From NCBI GenBank assembly GCA_902776765.1, contig CACYRP010000008.1, positions 48,736 to 112,735 of the forward strand: 64,000 bases of DNA, in the 5' to 3' direction. The translations under genes and the position numbers were made by a program. The DNA comes from Fibrobacter succinogenes (lineage in GTDB: Bacteria > Fibrobacterota > Fibrobacteria > Fibrobacterales > Fibrobacteraceae). Under the pieces are notes generated by a model, which saw only the letters and a program-made list of their open reading frames with translations, made no database searches and was not told the DNA's origin. Positions 7,914 through 17,254 of the stretch are shown in pieces. Each line of letters opens with the position of its first letter. Within the stretch, counting starts at the first letter, position 1.

Positions 7914-9011
7914 TCAAATACTACTTTCTATAAATTCCTTTCTGAACGTTCCGTTGCCAAGCAAAATATCAATCGGCAGCTTGTGGAACTCGTACTCATA
8001 CGGAGGCTGTTTCCACGCAAAATCCTTCGGGTATTCGTTGAAGATGTACTGCAACAGCTTTACCGCCATCTCAAAACTGCGGAACTTGTTACGGTCCGTC
8101 ACGTGAATCTGCGCACCGCCACAAATCTGCCCCGCACCCTTGTGGAACGTCGGCTGGAAGTAGTTTTCGCGGAAATACACGCCCGGAAGCTTAAGCCCGT
8201 TCATGTACTTGCAAAGCTTGACCGCATCGATAAACGGAGCGCCAAAGATTTCAAACGGACGCGTCGTGCCACGGCCTTCGCTGACGTTGGTTGCTTCGAA
8301 CAGACACATGCCCGGGTACACAATTGCAGTATCAAGCGTCGGCATGTTCGGGCTCGGCAAAATCCACGGGAGTCCCGTTTCATCGAACCACATGCGCTTA
8401 TCGTAACCATCCATGTGCATCACGTAAAGTTCGCACTTCGGGAATCGTTCTGCCTTGAACTGTTCCGCCAGTTCACCAATCGTTTTTGCATGGCGCGTGC
8501 GAATACTGTGCAAGCCGACGAAACTCGTGTAATTCAAATCGAGCACCGGTCCTTCTTCGTCCACGCCGTTAATCGGGTTCGGTCGATCGACGACTACCAC
8601 CGGGATTCCCGCCTTTTCGCAAGCCTTCATGCAGAGGAACAGCGTCCAGATGAACGTGTAGTAACGCGCCCCAACATCCTGCAAGTCCACGAGCATCACG
8701 TCCACATGCGAAAGCATTTCTGCCGTCGGTTCGCGATGTTCGCCGTATAAGCTGTAAACAGGTATTCCAAGCTCAGGGTCGGTATAGCCTTCCCATTCAA
8801 TCATGTTGTCTTGCGTGTGTCCCTTGATGCCATGCTGCGGACCAAACAAAGCCGAAAGCTTAAAGAGCTTGCCGTCGTATTCTTTGAGCAAATCAAGAGT
8901 ATAACGCAAATCCGCACAAACCGAAGCTGGGTGGAGCACCGCGCCCAAACGCTTTCCGCGAAGATTCGCCGGGAAACTTTTTTCAAAATGGGAAAGAGCT
9001 AACGTAACCAT
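7914..9011 (-). CDS. NamZ/DUF1343-family exo-N-acetylmuramidase, C-terminus short
   Basis: About 365 residues of the DUF1343 family; B. subtilis NamZ removes terminal N-acetylmuramic acid from peptidoglycan fragments. Hallmarks are LFGPQHGIKGHTQDNM, PVYSLYGEHREPT, DVMLVDLQDVGARYYTF, VVVDRPNPING, GLPWILPSPNMPTLDTA, and the EGRGTTRPFEIFGAPF strand. No signal peptide is seen from the chosen start (MVTLALSHFEKSF); an upstream in-frame extension is hydrophobic but lacks a good start. The protein stops after RKEFIESSI, earlier than I expect: family members usually continue with a helix and a final YLLY-like motif, so roughly 25 residues seem missing. The stop lies next to the 127-bp repeat insert at 7738-7898, which may have displaced the original 3' end. 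Confidence 0.8.
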   Translation of the reverse strand: MVTLALSHFEKSFPANLRGKRLGAVLHPASVCADLRYTLDLLKEYDGKLFKLSALFGPQHGIKGHTQDNMIEWEGYTDPELGIPVYSLYGEHREPTAEMLSHVDVMLVDLQDVGARYYTFIWTLFLCMKACEKAGIPVVVVDRPNPINGVDEEGPVLDLNYTSFVGLHSIRTRHAKTIGELAEQFKAERFPKCELYVMHMDGYDKRMWFDETGLPWILPSPNMPTLDTAIVYPGMCLFEATNVSEGRGTTRPFEIFGAPFIDAVKLCKYMNGLKLPGVYFRENYFQPTFHKGAGQICGGAQIHVTDRNKFRSFEMAVKLLQYIFNEYPKDFAWKQPPYEYEFHKLPIDILLGNGTFRKEFIESSI

Positions 9012-9105
9012 GTTTTTAAAGGTAGTAAATAAAAAAAGCAACCCTATCACGAGTCACTTTTTCATTCACAAATTTTAACCCAGTTATATTCTAACAACAG
9101 AAAAA

Positions 9106-9861
9106 TTATTTTTCTTCATCTCCGCAAGTGCCATCGAACACGCAAGGCGGGCCATAAAGAACCGGCATCTGTTCAATCAATTCGTATTTTTCAAAGAATT
9201 TCTTTTCGCTCAATTCAACAGATGCATTGCTATAAGTTTTATTTCCCTTTTCATCGGTCACAATAGTGTAAGATTCACCATCATCACAATCTACAGCATT
9301 TTTTCCATTCATGTAACAAGGTGTTTTTTTACTTTCAATATCTTTGATGAGAATATCGTAACGCGCTCTAAATTCAGCTTCGTTATAAACCTTGCCATCA
9401 CTGCATGTATAGGTTTTATTCTTCACAAAAATAACGCCATATTTGGCTGTAACTTCCGAAGGATCCACTCTTGCCTGAAGTTGCTGAGCATCCGTCGTTG
9501 TTTCAACGCAAGTCACCCCATCAGAACATGCATAAGTTCCATCGTTTTTGGTATTCACACATAAATCATTTACAAATACGCCATACAACGGCGCAGGTTC
9601 CGTCCCGCTACTAGAACTTTCTACCGGCGTTGAACTAGATGATTCCACAGAAGAACTTGACGGTTCTACAGACGAACTCGACGCATTTTCTGTAGAACTA
9701 GAACTTACATTTTCTCCCGATGAACTGGAGAATGGCCCATTCGTTGTACTAGAGCTAGAATCAGAGCCACCAACAGGTCCCGTTGGCGAAGAGTTGTTAT
9801 CGCAAGCGTTCCAGAATAACGCGGTCAAGGCAAGTAAAATTTTTTTCCAATGTTTATACAT
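9106..9861 (-). CDS. Ser-rich lipoprotein with Cys-rich C-terminal part
   Basis: A 251-residue exported protein. The N-terminus (MYKHWKKILLALTALFWNAC) has a positively charged start, a hydrophobic stretch and a cysteine in lipobox position, so it is probably a lipoprotein, though WNAC is an imperfect box. Residues about 24-95 form a low-complexity linker of SSSS blocks separated by short spacers, common in Fibrobacter surface proteins. The rest has eight or more cysteines in short motifs such as CSDGVTC and YTCSDGKVYN, with an acidic tail. AAGGAGACCGTT before ATG 9861 is an excellent ribosome site and fixes the start. I do not recognise the C-terminal domain; display on the cell surface is likely. 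Confidence 0.75.
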   Translation of the reverse strand: MYKHWKKILLALTALFWNACDNNSSPTGPVGGSDSSSSTTNGPFSSSSGENVSSSSTENASSSSVEPSSSSVESSSSTPVESSSSGTEPAPLYGVFVNDLCVNTKNDGTYACSDGVTCVETTTDAQQLQARVDPSEVTAKYGVIFVKNKTYTCSDGKVYNEAEFRARYDILIKDIESKKTPCYMNGKNAVDCDDGESYTIVTDEKGNKTYSNASVELSEKKFFEKYELIEQMPVLYGPPCVFDGTCGDEEK

Positions 9862-10017
9862 AACGGTCTCCTTCAAAAGTCCTTTTATCCACACCCTTAA
9901 TATAACCAATTAAATTGGCTTTTACAATTCCCCAAAAGTCCCTTTTCAACGGAATTTTTTTCAAAAAAAAGCTAAAAATTCAAATTTTCTTTTTCGATGT
10001 ATTATATAGATAATTTG

Positions 10018-11469
10018 CTATCTAAACTCAGGCGCAATCGTCAACACAAGGCTCAAGCCATGCCAGCTGTGGAACGCAAATTGCATGCGGAATAAATACA
10101 TGTCCGGTTTGCGGACGCGAACGCCAAATCCCCACGAGTTGTAGAGATTGTCTTTTGTCCAATGATTAATCCTATCGCTAATCATGGCATATTCGTTAAA
10201 AACGACACCATCCACAAGGCGATCAACTGGCCAACGGTATTCCGAAGAAAATCCGAGCAAGAACGGACTCATCCACGCATTCGTATAGCCTCGCAACGGG
10301 AACCTCGCATTCAAAGATGGGAACGCCGAATAAGGAGCCCCACCCTTTTCCATTTCCCACATTCCTTGGAAACGGAACTGGAAAGCGAACACACGATGTT
10401 CAAAAAGCGTCTCTACTAAATTTTCCGGGCGCCACACGCGCAATGCTTCATTCAAAGAAAAGTCCGTATAGAATTTTCTCGTCTTACGGCCCTCTTTTGC
10501 CGAAAGCACATATTTGTCGGCCTTACCGATAAAGAAATAAATCTGATAAAACGCATCGACACTGACAAAGTCATGGTTTTTACCGCCATCCTTTAACGGT
10601 TCCGAACGTTTTAGCGCAGCAAGAGAAAGGTCTTCTGCACTAATTCCTCCATACTCGCCAGTCAACACATACGAAGCCTTGACACTCAAACGATGCCCCC
10701 GTGACGGAGCATAGGGGAAATCCAAATTATCAAAAACCAGGTTTACATAGAACGGAATTTCAAAGTGGCTCTGATACAGGCCTCGATCCACAATCGGATA
10801 TTTCGGATCATCCAGCACGGAATCCTTCGTATCCGTAAAATCAGCTTTATGATAAACAAATTCAGAACCAAAACTCAAATTCAAGTTTCTCGATTCGGTA
10901 ACCGGTAAACCCAATTGCACACTGAAATTATACGTCGTATCGGCTTGTTTAAAGGACTCCTTGGTTCCCGGCAAGATAAAGCCGTTATCTCGATCCATAT
11001 AAGCGTTAAAACTCATTTGTCCATAAATTTTTTTTCCAAAGAGGTCCTGCTTTGAATAACGCAATTTCACATCAAAATCGCTATTTGCAAAATAGTGGCC
11101 TTCAAAAACTGCATAATCCCCTTGCTGGAAAAAATTCCTATGTCGGTAGCACAGGCCAATCATCGTGGAACTCCCCGGCTTCAGGTTAAATACCGGATAA
11201 ATGAGGATATTTCTTTTTTCACCAAATGTAATGAGGTCTACAGCCTTGTCCGCAACTCCATTATCGACTGCATAGTGTAACGGAGCCGCCACCGGGTAGA
11301 CAAGCATTCCAAAAACGGGCTGGATGACGTGGATAAACGGCCACGTAATAATCTCTGTAAACGACATGGAACTCGAAGAAGTATCTTGCACAGCTTCGTG
11401 CGACTTCTTCGCGTGCGCAGGGAAACTCAGCACACCCACAAGCACCAGTAATGTCACCAAACGTATCAT
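10018..11469 (-). CDS. Outer-membrane beta-barrel protein, Omp85/surface-antigen-like
   Basis: A 483-residue protein with a clear signal peptide (MIRLVTLLVLVGVLSFPAHA). After a short Ser-rich stretch comes a region with alternating residues and many aromatics, consistent with a barrel of about 14-16 strands. The C-terminal half, with DFPYAPSRGHRLSVKASY and YTNAWMSPFLLGFSSEYRWP, resembles the barrel ('bacterial surface antigen') part of Omp85 proteins, which have a plug motif near the VR/IRG position; no POTRA domains are visible, so it would be a barrel-only relative. TTAGGTGAAAA before the ATG is a good ribosome site. It is divergent from the RND transporter gene, with only 32 bp between the starts, so the two may work and be regulated together. 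Confidence 0.72.
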   Translation of the reverse strand: MIRLVTLLVLVGVLSFPAHAKKSHEAVQDTSSSSMSFTEIITWPFIHVIQPVFGMLVYPVAAPLHYAVDNGVADKAVDLITFGEKRNILIYPVFNLKPGSSTMIGLCYRHRNFFQQGDYAVFEGHYFANSDFDVKLRYSKQDLFGKKIYGQMSFNAYMDRDNGFILPGTKESFKQADTTYNFSVQLGLPVTESRNLNLSFGSEFVYHKADFTDTKDSVLDDPKYPIVDRGLYQSHFEIPFYVNLVFDNLDFPYAPSRGHRLSVKASYVLTGEYGGISAEDLSLAALKRSEPLKDGGKNHDFVSVDAFYQIYFFIGKADKYVLSAKEGRKTRKFYTDFSLNEALRVWRPENLVETLFEHRVFAFQFRFQGMWEMEKGGAPYSAFPSLNARFPLRGYTNAWMSPFLLGFSSEYRWPVDRLVDGVVFNEYAMISDRINHWTKDNLYNSWGFGVRVRKPDMYLFRMQFAFHSWHGLSLVLTIAPEFR

Positions 11470-11501
11470 TTTTCACCTAATATATAGTTATATTAAGTAC
11501 G
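11470..11501. promoter_or_regulatory. 32-bp divergent start region of barrel and RND genes
   Basis: Only 32 bases separate two divergent start codons. The stretch is AT-rich and holds CTAATATATAGTTATATTAAG. A minus-strand ribosome site (AGGTG) lies inside it. Any promoter for either gene must overlap the other's coding start, or the RND mRNA is nearly leaderless. No operator can be assigned. Confidence 0.45.
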
Positions 11502-13919
11502 ATGTTTTCACTCTTTGCAAAAATTATCAAAAAATTAGCCACCTATCCGAAAATTATCCTTACGGTTTTCCTTGCGATAGGACTTTTAAGCATTTACCCC
11601 ATCACACATTTGCGTTGGGACTTGCAGCTGCAAGATACCATCACAAGTGCGCGTGAGCCTAGCAACGTCAAAAAAATCGAAGACGCTTTTGGCGGGCTCG
11701 GAAGCCTCATCGTCATTCTCGAATCTAAGGATTCAAGTGCGAACTATCGCATTGCGCAAAACCTAGCGAACAAGATGCAAAAAAGTCCATCGGTTCATTT
11801 TGCAGACTTCGAGACAGACATCGATTTTTACAAAAAGAACAAGTTCCTGTACGCGAGCGAAAACGATATCGACATCATGGTGCACCGCATTGAAGAACTC
11901 AAGCACCGCTACATCATGAAAAACAACCCGCTGTACATCGACCTCAAGAGTGCAATCGACTCCATCACGAAAACAACTTCGGAACAGCGCGAACAACTTT
12001 TAAGCGACCTAGAAAAGAAGTATTTCGACAAACTCGCTACAAGCCATTCCAACAAGACCGGAACAATCCGCATCGTCGAAATTTACCCGACACATTCCAT
12101 TTCGGATTTGCAGGCAAACCGCAACCTGCTTTACGAAGTCAAAATGCAACTGGGAAAAGAAAACAAACCCAGTGATTTACGTATCCATTTTGCCGGAAAA
12201 GTTTACGAATCCATCCAAACCGGAAGACGCCTGCTGCCAGAAGCAAAGATGGTCGGTATAGTCACGGCCGTGTTAATTTTACTGCTTCTCATACTGCATT
12301 TCTTTAGACAGCCGCAATTGATTTTCATTTCGGCATTGCCGATTGCAACACCCATTGTCACAACGCTCGCATGCTCCTACCTCTTTTACGGGCGCATTAA
12401 TTTGTTTACCCTGCTGCTTGCGATTGTGCTCCCTGGGCAGGCCTTGCAAATTATCAACCACGTTCTCAATCGTTATTTCTTGGAACGCGAACAGAATTTA
12501 AGCCCGCAACTTTGCATTGAAAGTGCACTCCTTGGCATTGGGCCGTCGACCGCGGTTTCCAGCTTTACGTTTGCCGCATTGTTTGCATGCCTCATTTTGA
12601 TACCTCTGCCAGGACTCCAGGAACTAGGCGTCCTTGGTTCCACAGGATGCATCTTGAACTGGGCCATCACGCTTCTTTTCTCCACAGCCCTTTTGCAAGT
12701 GACACAACGCAAAAAACCGTTCTCGATCAGGCATGCCCAAATCCATCCGGAATACAAGATATCCATGCTTTCCAACCGCGTGAACTGGATTATTTTCTCG
12801 ATTATCATCGTAGCAAGCTTGTTCGGGCTTTATATCGGCGGAACAAGAATGCATATCCGCAACGATTTTTCAGCAACAGAAATCAACTACAAAGACGAAA
12901 CAATCGATTCGCTGATTGCACAAACGGGATTTTTGAACAAGACTCCAATCATCGTCATGCTTCCTGATAAAACCGAAAGCGAAACGCTGTTGGAACAGTT
13001 CAACAAGCTCAAGGAAAACGGATCTATTTCTACAGTCAATTCCATATTTACACTCGCGCAGTTCTCCCCCAATTTGCAACTACGCAAAATGGAAAAGCTC
13101 CGTCAATTGCACAGCATGGTCACCAGGGAATTCCGCGAAGCGCTTTCTAAGAACGAACTTGAAAATCTTGAAAAAGTGGAACAGGCACTTGAATTTGACG
13201 AAGGTGATGAATTTGAGCCGCCCGAATACATCGCTAAAAAATTCCGTGACAAGCAAGGGGAACAAGGTCGTTTCGCATTCATTTTCACGAACATTCCGGA
13301 AAATTTCGGCAATGAACTCACTAAGCTGTACAACGAGCTCCACCAAATCAAGGGAATAAACGATGGAAAATACCTCATTGCAGGAATCCCCATCACTCGC
13401 GCTATTTTCTTAGATAGAATTACAAACCATATTCGCAGGCCACTGCAAGCAGGCGGAATACTCGTGTTTCTGTTCATGCTCGTCTACTACAACCGTTTTA
13501 GCCGCGCCTTATTCACGGCACTTCCTTCGGTTTTTGCAACCTGTTGGTTCCTTGCAGCCCTCAACTTTTTCGACGTGCAAATTTCCGCATATAGCGCACT
13601 CACCTTCCCTATTCTCATAGGTGCAAGTGTCGATGGTTCCCTCCAATTTTTCTCGGCTTATTACGAAAAACAAAAAGGAACCGCACTCACCATTTTAAGA
13701 GACAGGTTCTTTACGATTTTCTTATCGCAGATGGCCGCCTTCATCGGTACGTACGGCATGCTCGTTTCATCCCACCCAGGACTTCGAAGCATGGGCTACG
13801 TTTCATTGACCGGGCTTATCTGCATATTCATCTCCCAATTCACCATATTCCCCCTCATCGCTGGATCGCTCGACCAATACCGTCTGAGACAGAAAAGGAA
13901 AAAGGAAGCAAAAAAATGA
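11502..13919 (+). CDS. RND-superfamily exporter (MMPL/HpnN-like)
   Basis: An 805-residue inner-membrane transporter. The plan is the RND duplicate: helix 1 (residues about 15-32), a periplasmic loop of about 200 residues, five helices (about 245-400), helix 7 (about 425-445), a second periplasmic loop (about 445-645), and the last five helices (about 645-795). The second half carries the family pattern SAYSALTFPILIGASVDGSLQFFSAYYE, with an acidic residue inside a helix as used for proton coupling. Single-protein RND exporters of this kind move lipids or hydrophobic compounds. It starts 32 bp from a divergent barrel gene and its last codon overlaps the aminotransferase start (ATGA), so translation is coupled. 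Substrate unknown. Confidence 0.85.
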   Translation: MFSLFAKIIKKLATYPKIILTVFLAIGLLSIYPITHLRWDLQLQDTITSAREPSNVKKIEDAFGGLGSLIVILESKDSSANYRIAQNLANKMQKSPSVHFADFETDIDFYKKNKFLYASENDIDIMVHRIEELKHRYIMKNNPLYIDLKSAIDSITKTTSEQREQLLSDLEKKYFDKLATSHSNKTGTIRIVEIYPTHSISDLQANRNLLYEVKMQLGKENKPSDLRIHFAGKVYESIQTGRRLLPEAKMVGIVTAVLILLLLILHFFRQPQLIFISALPIATPIVTTLACSYLFYGRINLFTLLLAIVLPGQALQIINHVLNRYFLEREQNLSPQLCIESALLGIGPSTAVSSFTFAALFACLILIPLPGLQELGVLGSTGCILNWAITLLFSTALLQVTQRKKPFSIRHAQIHPEYKISMLSNRVNWIIFSIIIVASLFGLYIGGTRMHIRNDFSATEINYKDETIDSLIAQTGFLNKTPIIVMLPDKTESETLLEQFNKLKENGSISTVNSIFTLAQFSPNLQLRKMEKLRQLHSMVTREFREALSKNELENLEKVEQALEFDEGDEFEPPEYIAKKFRDKQGEQGRFAFIFTNIPENFGNELTKLYNELHQIKGINDGKYLIAGIPITRAIFLDRITNHIRRPLQAGGILVFLFMLVYYNRFSRALFTALPSVFATCWFLAALNFFDVQISAYSALTFPILIGASVDGSLQFFSAYYEKQKGTALTILRDRFFTIFLSQMAAFIGTYGMLVSSHPGLRSMGYVSLTGLICIFISQFTIFPLIAGSLDQYRLRQKRKKEAKK

Positions 13920-15106
13920 AATCGCTTTCCGATAGAACGCAAAATATCGCAGCATCGCTCACCGTAGCCATCGATACAATGGCAAAACAGATGATTGCAG
14001 ACGGCAAGGACGTCGTCAGTCTCGGCGCAGGCGAACCCGACTTTGGAACGCCCACTCCCATCCAAGATGCTGCAATTGAAGCGATTCGCGCCGGCAAAAC
14101 ACGCTACACCGCCCCCGTCGGGATTCTAGAAGTCCGCAAGGCCGTCGCTAAGAAATTGGAAGAAGAAAATGGCCTCCATTACGACGCATCGCAAATCATC
14201 ATGACGAGCGGTGCCAAGCATGCCGTGTTCAACGCACTCGCCGCCTTGATTAATCCGGGCGACGAAGTGATTATCCCGGCCCCATACTGGGTCACCTACC
14301 CAGAACTTGTCAAATGGCTTGGCGGCACACCTGTTTTTGTTCAGGCAGGCATCGAAAAGAACTTCAAGATTGACGCCGATGATTTGCGCAAAGCATGCAC
14401 TCCGCGCACGAAGACGATTCTCTTGAACAACCCGTGCAACCCCACAGGCGCTGTTTACAGCAAGAGCGAACTGGAAGCTTTGGCAAAGGAAATTGTCGCA
14501 CAGGACATCTACTGCATCTCGGACGAAGTTTACGAATACTTTGTCTACGATACAGAATTTACGAGCGCAGCAGTGTTCCCCGGCATGGCGGAACGCACGA
14601 TTGTAATTAACGGATTTTCGAAATCGCACTGCATGACCGGCTGGAGAATCGGTTACGATGCCGCCCCCGCCCCGATTGCAAAGATTATCGGCAAAATTCA
14701 GGGACAGGCCACCCACCACCCGAGCAATGTGGCGCAATACGCCGCTCTTGGAGCCCTCAACATGGACAAGAGCAATGTGCACGCCATGCAGGCCGCATTC
14801 CGCAAGCGCAGAGCTTACATGCTTGAACGCACCTCGTTCTTACAGACAAAGCCCCGCGCACCCGAAGGCGCGTTCTACCTTTTTGCTCCGGTAAGCGATT
14901 ACTACGGCAAGAAAACTCCGGACGGCAAGGTGATTGCAGGCTCCATTGATTTTTGCAGCGCACTTCTAGAATTCAAAGGACTTGCTATTGTGCCTGGCGC
15001 CGCCTTCGGTGACGACAGCTGCGTGCGATTCTCGTATGCCGCAAGCGATGAAAATCTCGCGAAGGCTTGCGACCGCTTTGAAGCGTTCGTGAAAGAATTG
15101 AAATAA
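13916..15106 (+). CDS. Class I PLP-dependent aminotransferase (aspartate aminotransferase type)
   Basis: A 396-residue enzyme of fold-type I, subgroup I-beta/gamma aspartate aminotransferases, which exchange the amino group between aspartate (or another amino acid) and 2-oxoglutarate. Motifs: SLGAGEPDFGTP near the N-terminus, YTAPVGILEVRKAV, the cofactor strand GAKHAVFNALAAL, PYWVTYPE, NNPCNPTGAVYS, the Asp/Tyr pair in CISDEVYEYFVYD, the Schiff-base lysine in INGFSKSHCMTGWRIGY, and a C-terminal Arg in CVRFSYA. The length is normal. The start overlaps the RND stop by 4 bases and a 12-bp gap leads to the FHA-ABC gene, so it is part of one operon, although its metabolic role does not obviously fit transport. 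True substrate could be aspartate or an aromatic amino acid. Confidence 0.9.
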   Translation: MKSLSDRTQNIAASLTVAIDTMAKQMIADGKDVVSLGAGEPDFGTPTPIQDAAIEAIRAGKTRYTAPVGILEVRKAVAKKLEEENGLHYDASQIIMTSGAKHAVFNALAALINPGDEVIIPAPYWVTYPELVKWLGGTPVFVQAGIEKNFKIDADDLRKACTPRTKTILLNNPCNPTGAVYSKSELEALAKEIVAQDIYCISDEVYEYFVYDTEFTSAAVFPGMAERTIVINGFSKSHCMTGWRIGYDAAPAPIAKIIGKIQGQATHHPSNVAQYAALGALNMDKSNVHAMQAAFRKRRAYMLERTSFLQTKPRAPEGAFYLFAPVSDYYGKKTPDGKVIAGSIDFCSALLEFKGLAIVPGAAFGDDSCVRFSYAASDENLAKACDRFEAFVKELK

Positions 15107-15118
15107 CGGAAAAGAGCT

Positions 15119-17254
15119 ATGTTTCCATTCCGTCTCGTCAATCCAGACCCATCGAAACCGTTTACCATCGGGCGCAAATCGGATAACCTTTTGCAATTCG
15201 ACAACCTGATGGTTTCGAGGTATCATGCAGTTCTGAACTTTACCGACGGCAAATGGATTTTGCAAAATTTATCCCAAAACAGCATTACAATGCTGAACGG
15301 GAAAGACGTGAAAACAGCCGTCATAAACGATGGCGACGTCATACTCATAGGGCCAAGGCAATTGCGCGCAACGCTCCGCGGCGCAGACCTCACACTCCTT
15401 GTGATGGAACGCGAAAACGCAAGCGACATGCAAACGATCCCGCTTTCGGAAGAATGGAGAACTATCGCCATTCCAGGAATTTCTGTAAGTGCAAAAGCGA
15501 GAATTTGCGGAGACCGCAATAGTAAAGAAAATAGTCGCGAGGGGAGTCGCGAAAATCGTGCCGAAATCAAGTTTACGAAATCGATCGTAGACGAAAGCGG
15601 TAAGCGCGTCCATACGATTATCTTGAAAAACGGGAGCGCCAATCGTTTTGAATCGGCGGTCATCGGATTCCGCAATAACGACTTGCTCATCGAAGCTTCA
15701 GCCACTGGCTTTGATATTTTTGCGCAAAACCTGAATGTTTTCGCGGGAAAAAAGCAACTGCTCAAAAACATCGATTTCGAGCTCCCCGCTGGAGAAATTT
15801 TAGCCATCATCGGGCGTTCCGGGCAAGGCAAGTCTTCGCTATTGAAGTTGATTCAAGGCATCAACAGCTGCGACAAACAGAGCATCGTCCGCATAGGCGG
15901 TGTCGATTACCGCAAAAGCGAAATCCGCAGGCGCATCGCAATTCTTCCGCAAGACCCGCCGCTCCGCCCGGAGCTGACCGTCGAGGAAACCATCCTCGAT
16001 GGAGCGCGTTCGTCGATGGACGTGAAGAATTTTAAAGCCGATGCGCGTGCGAGACTAGAAAAGTTCTGCGAACTTTTCGGGCTGAGCGCCCGCCAACATA
16101 ACCTCGTGAAAACGCTCAGCGGCGGCGAAATGCGCCGCGTAGCCCTCGCACGTGAGCTCATGGGAAGTCCGGGACTCGTCATTCTCGACGAACCGCTGTC
16201 GGGTCTTGACCCGTACAATTCAAGAATCCTCTGCACGCATTTAAAGCAACTTGCGTTCCTCGGTCATACCATAATCCTCACAACGCACAGCTACGAAGCG
16301 CTACAAATTGCAAACAAAGTTCTCGTACTGTACCAAGGCGAAGAAGCTTTCTACGGAACCGTTCAAAATGCCTACGCGCATTTCAATACAACTGATCCGC
16401 AAGCTCTCCTCACTAACATTACCCAAAGCAAATCCGCCGAATGGGGCGCATCCCGAAACATACGCGAGGGATTTCGCCCCGCCGAAAATTCGAATAGCGC
16501 CCCAAAGAACGAATCCAGATACTTTTTCGAACGCACCAAGCTCCCGCGCAATTTCGCCTACACCGTGCGCATCACCGCCAAGCAGTGGTTCCGCGACAAG
16601 GGCCGTATTGCCGCCCTCTTTTTGCAGCCCGTCATCATCGGCTTTTTACTCTCGCAAATATTCTCCGACCAGTCCTCCCTCTGGACCGTTGCTTTTGCCG
16701 TCATCCTTTGCGCCAACTGGTTTGCACTCTCGCTTTCTATCCGCGAAATCGTGCAGGAGAAAGACATTCTCCGTGACAAGTTCCGCCGTGGCGTTTCCGC
16801 ACTCTCGACTCTGACAGCCAAATGCACGCTCCCCATCATTTTCACAATGATGCAGACCGCCATTATCTACGCGTTTATCAGTAGTCGCATCCCCCCGCAC
16901 CCCCCAATTACGCTCATCGCCTGCGTTTTCGCCTGCATCGCCATCCCCGCGACCGCTGTCGGCCTATTCACGAGCACGCTTTCCAAGAACACAAGCCAGG
17001 CAAACGCGTTCTTGCCGATACTCATCATCCCACAAGTCGCTTTAGCAGGCGCCCTCGTGCCCCTCGACCAAATGCAGCCCATCGGCCGCGCCCTTTCGAG
17101 CATCATTTGGTCTCGTTACAACCAAGCTTCGCTCCTAAATATTTTACTTGAACGAAAAGATGATGTTTTCAACGCGATTTTCGCACTCGCCATCGCGCTA
17201 GCTTTCTATATTGTAACTGTAATTCTACTACATAAATTAAAGAAACCAAGATGA
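15119..17254 (+). CDS. FHA-domain ABC-2 exporter (ABCG-like half transporter)
   Basis: A 711-residue fusion. Residues about 1-95 form an FHA domain (FTIGRKSDNLLQFDNLMVSRYHAVL, then NSITMLNGKDV), which binds phosphothreonine peptides. About 205-430 is an ABC ATPase: Walker A IGRSGQGKS, signature LSGGEMRRVALARELMG, Walker B LVILDEPLSGLDP, switch His in LTTHS. About 465-705 is an ABC-2 type membrane domain with six helices. Order ATPase then membrane domain is that of ABCG-type exporters. The next gene, overlapping by 4 bases (ATGA), is a Ser/Thr kinase, so phosphorylation of a partner, or of the transporter, may recruit it through the FHA domain (inference). A Ser/Arg/Glu-rich patch (residues about 135-150) looks like an unstructured linker. 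Substrate unknown. Confidence 0.9.
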   Translation: MFPFRLVNPDPSKPFTIGRKSDNLLQFDNLMVSRYHAVLNFTDGKWILQNLSQNSITMLNGKDVKTAVINDGDVILIGPRQLRATLRGADLTLLVMERENASDMQTIPLSEEWRTIAIPGISVSAKARICGDRNSKENSREGSRENRAEIKFTKSIVDESGKRVHTIILKNGSANRFESAVIGFRNNDLLIEASATGFDIFAQNLNVFAGKKQLLKNIDFELPAGEILAIIGRSGQGKSSLLKLIQGINSCDKQSIVRIGGVDYRKSEIRRRIAILPQDPPLRPELTVEETILDGARSSMDVKNFKADARARLEKFCELFGLSARQHNLVKTLSGGEMRRVALARELMGSPGLVILDEPLSGLDPYNSRILCTHLKQLAFLGHTIILTTHSYEALQIANKVLVLYQGEEAFYGTVQNAYAHFNTTDPQALLTNITQSKSAEWGASRNIREGFRPAENSNSAPKNESRYFFERTKLPRNFAYTVRITAKQWFRDKGRIAALFLQPVIIGFLLSQIFSDQSSLWTVAFAVILCANWFALSLSIREIVQEKDILRDKFRRGVSALSTLTAKCTLPIIFTMMQTAIIYAFISSRIPPHPPITLIACVFACIAIPATAVGLFTSTLSKNTSQANAFLPILIIPQVALAGALVPLDQMQPIGRALSSIIWSRYNQASLLNILLERKDDVFNAIFALAIALAFYIVTVILLHKLKKPR

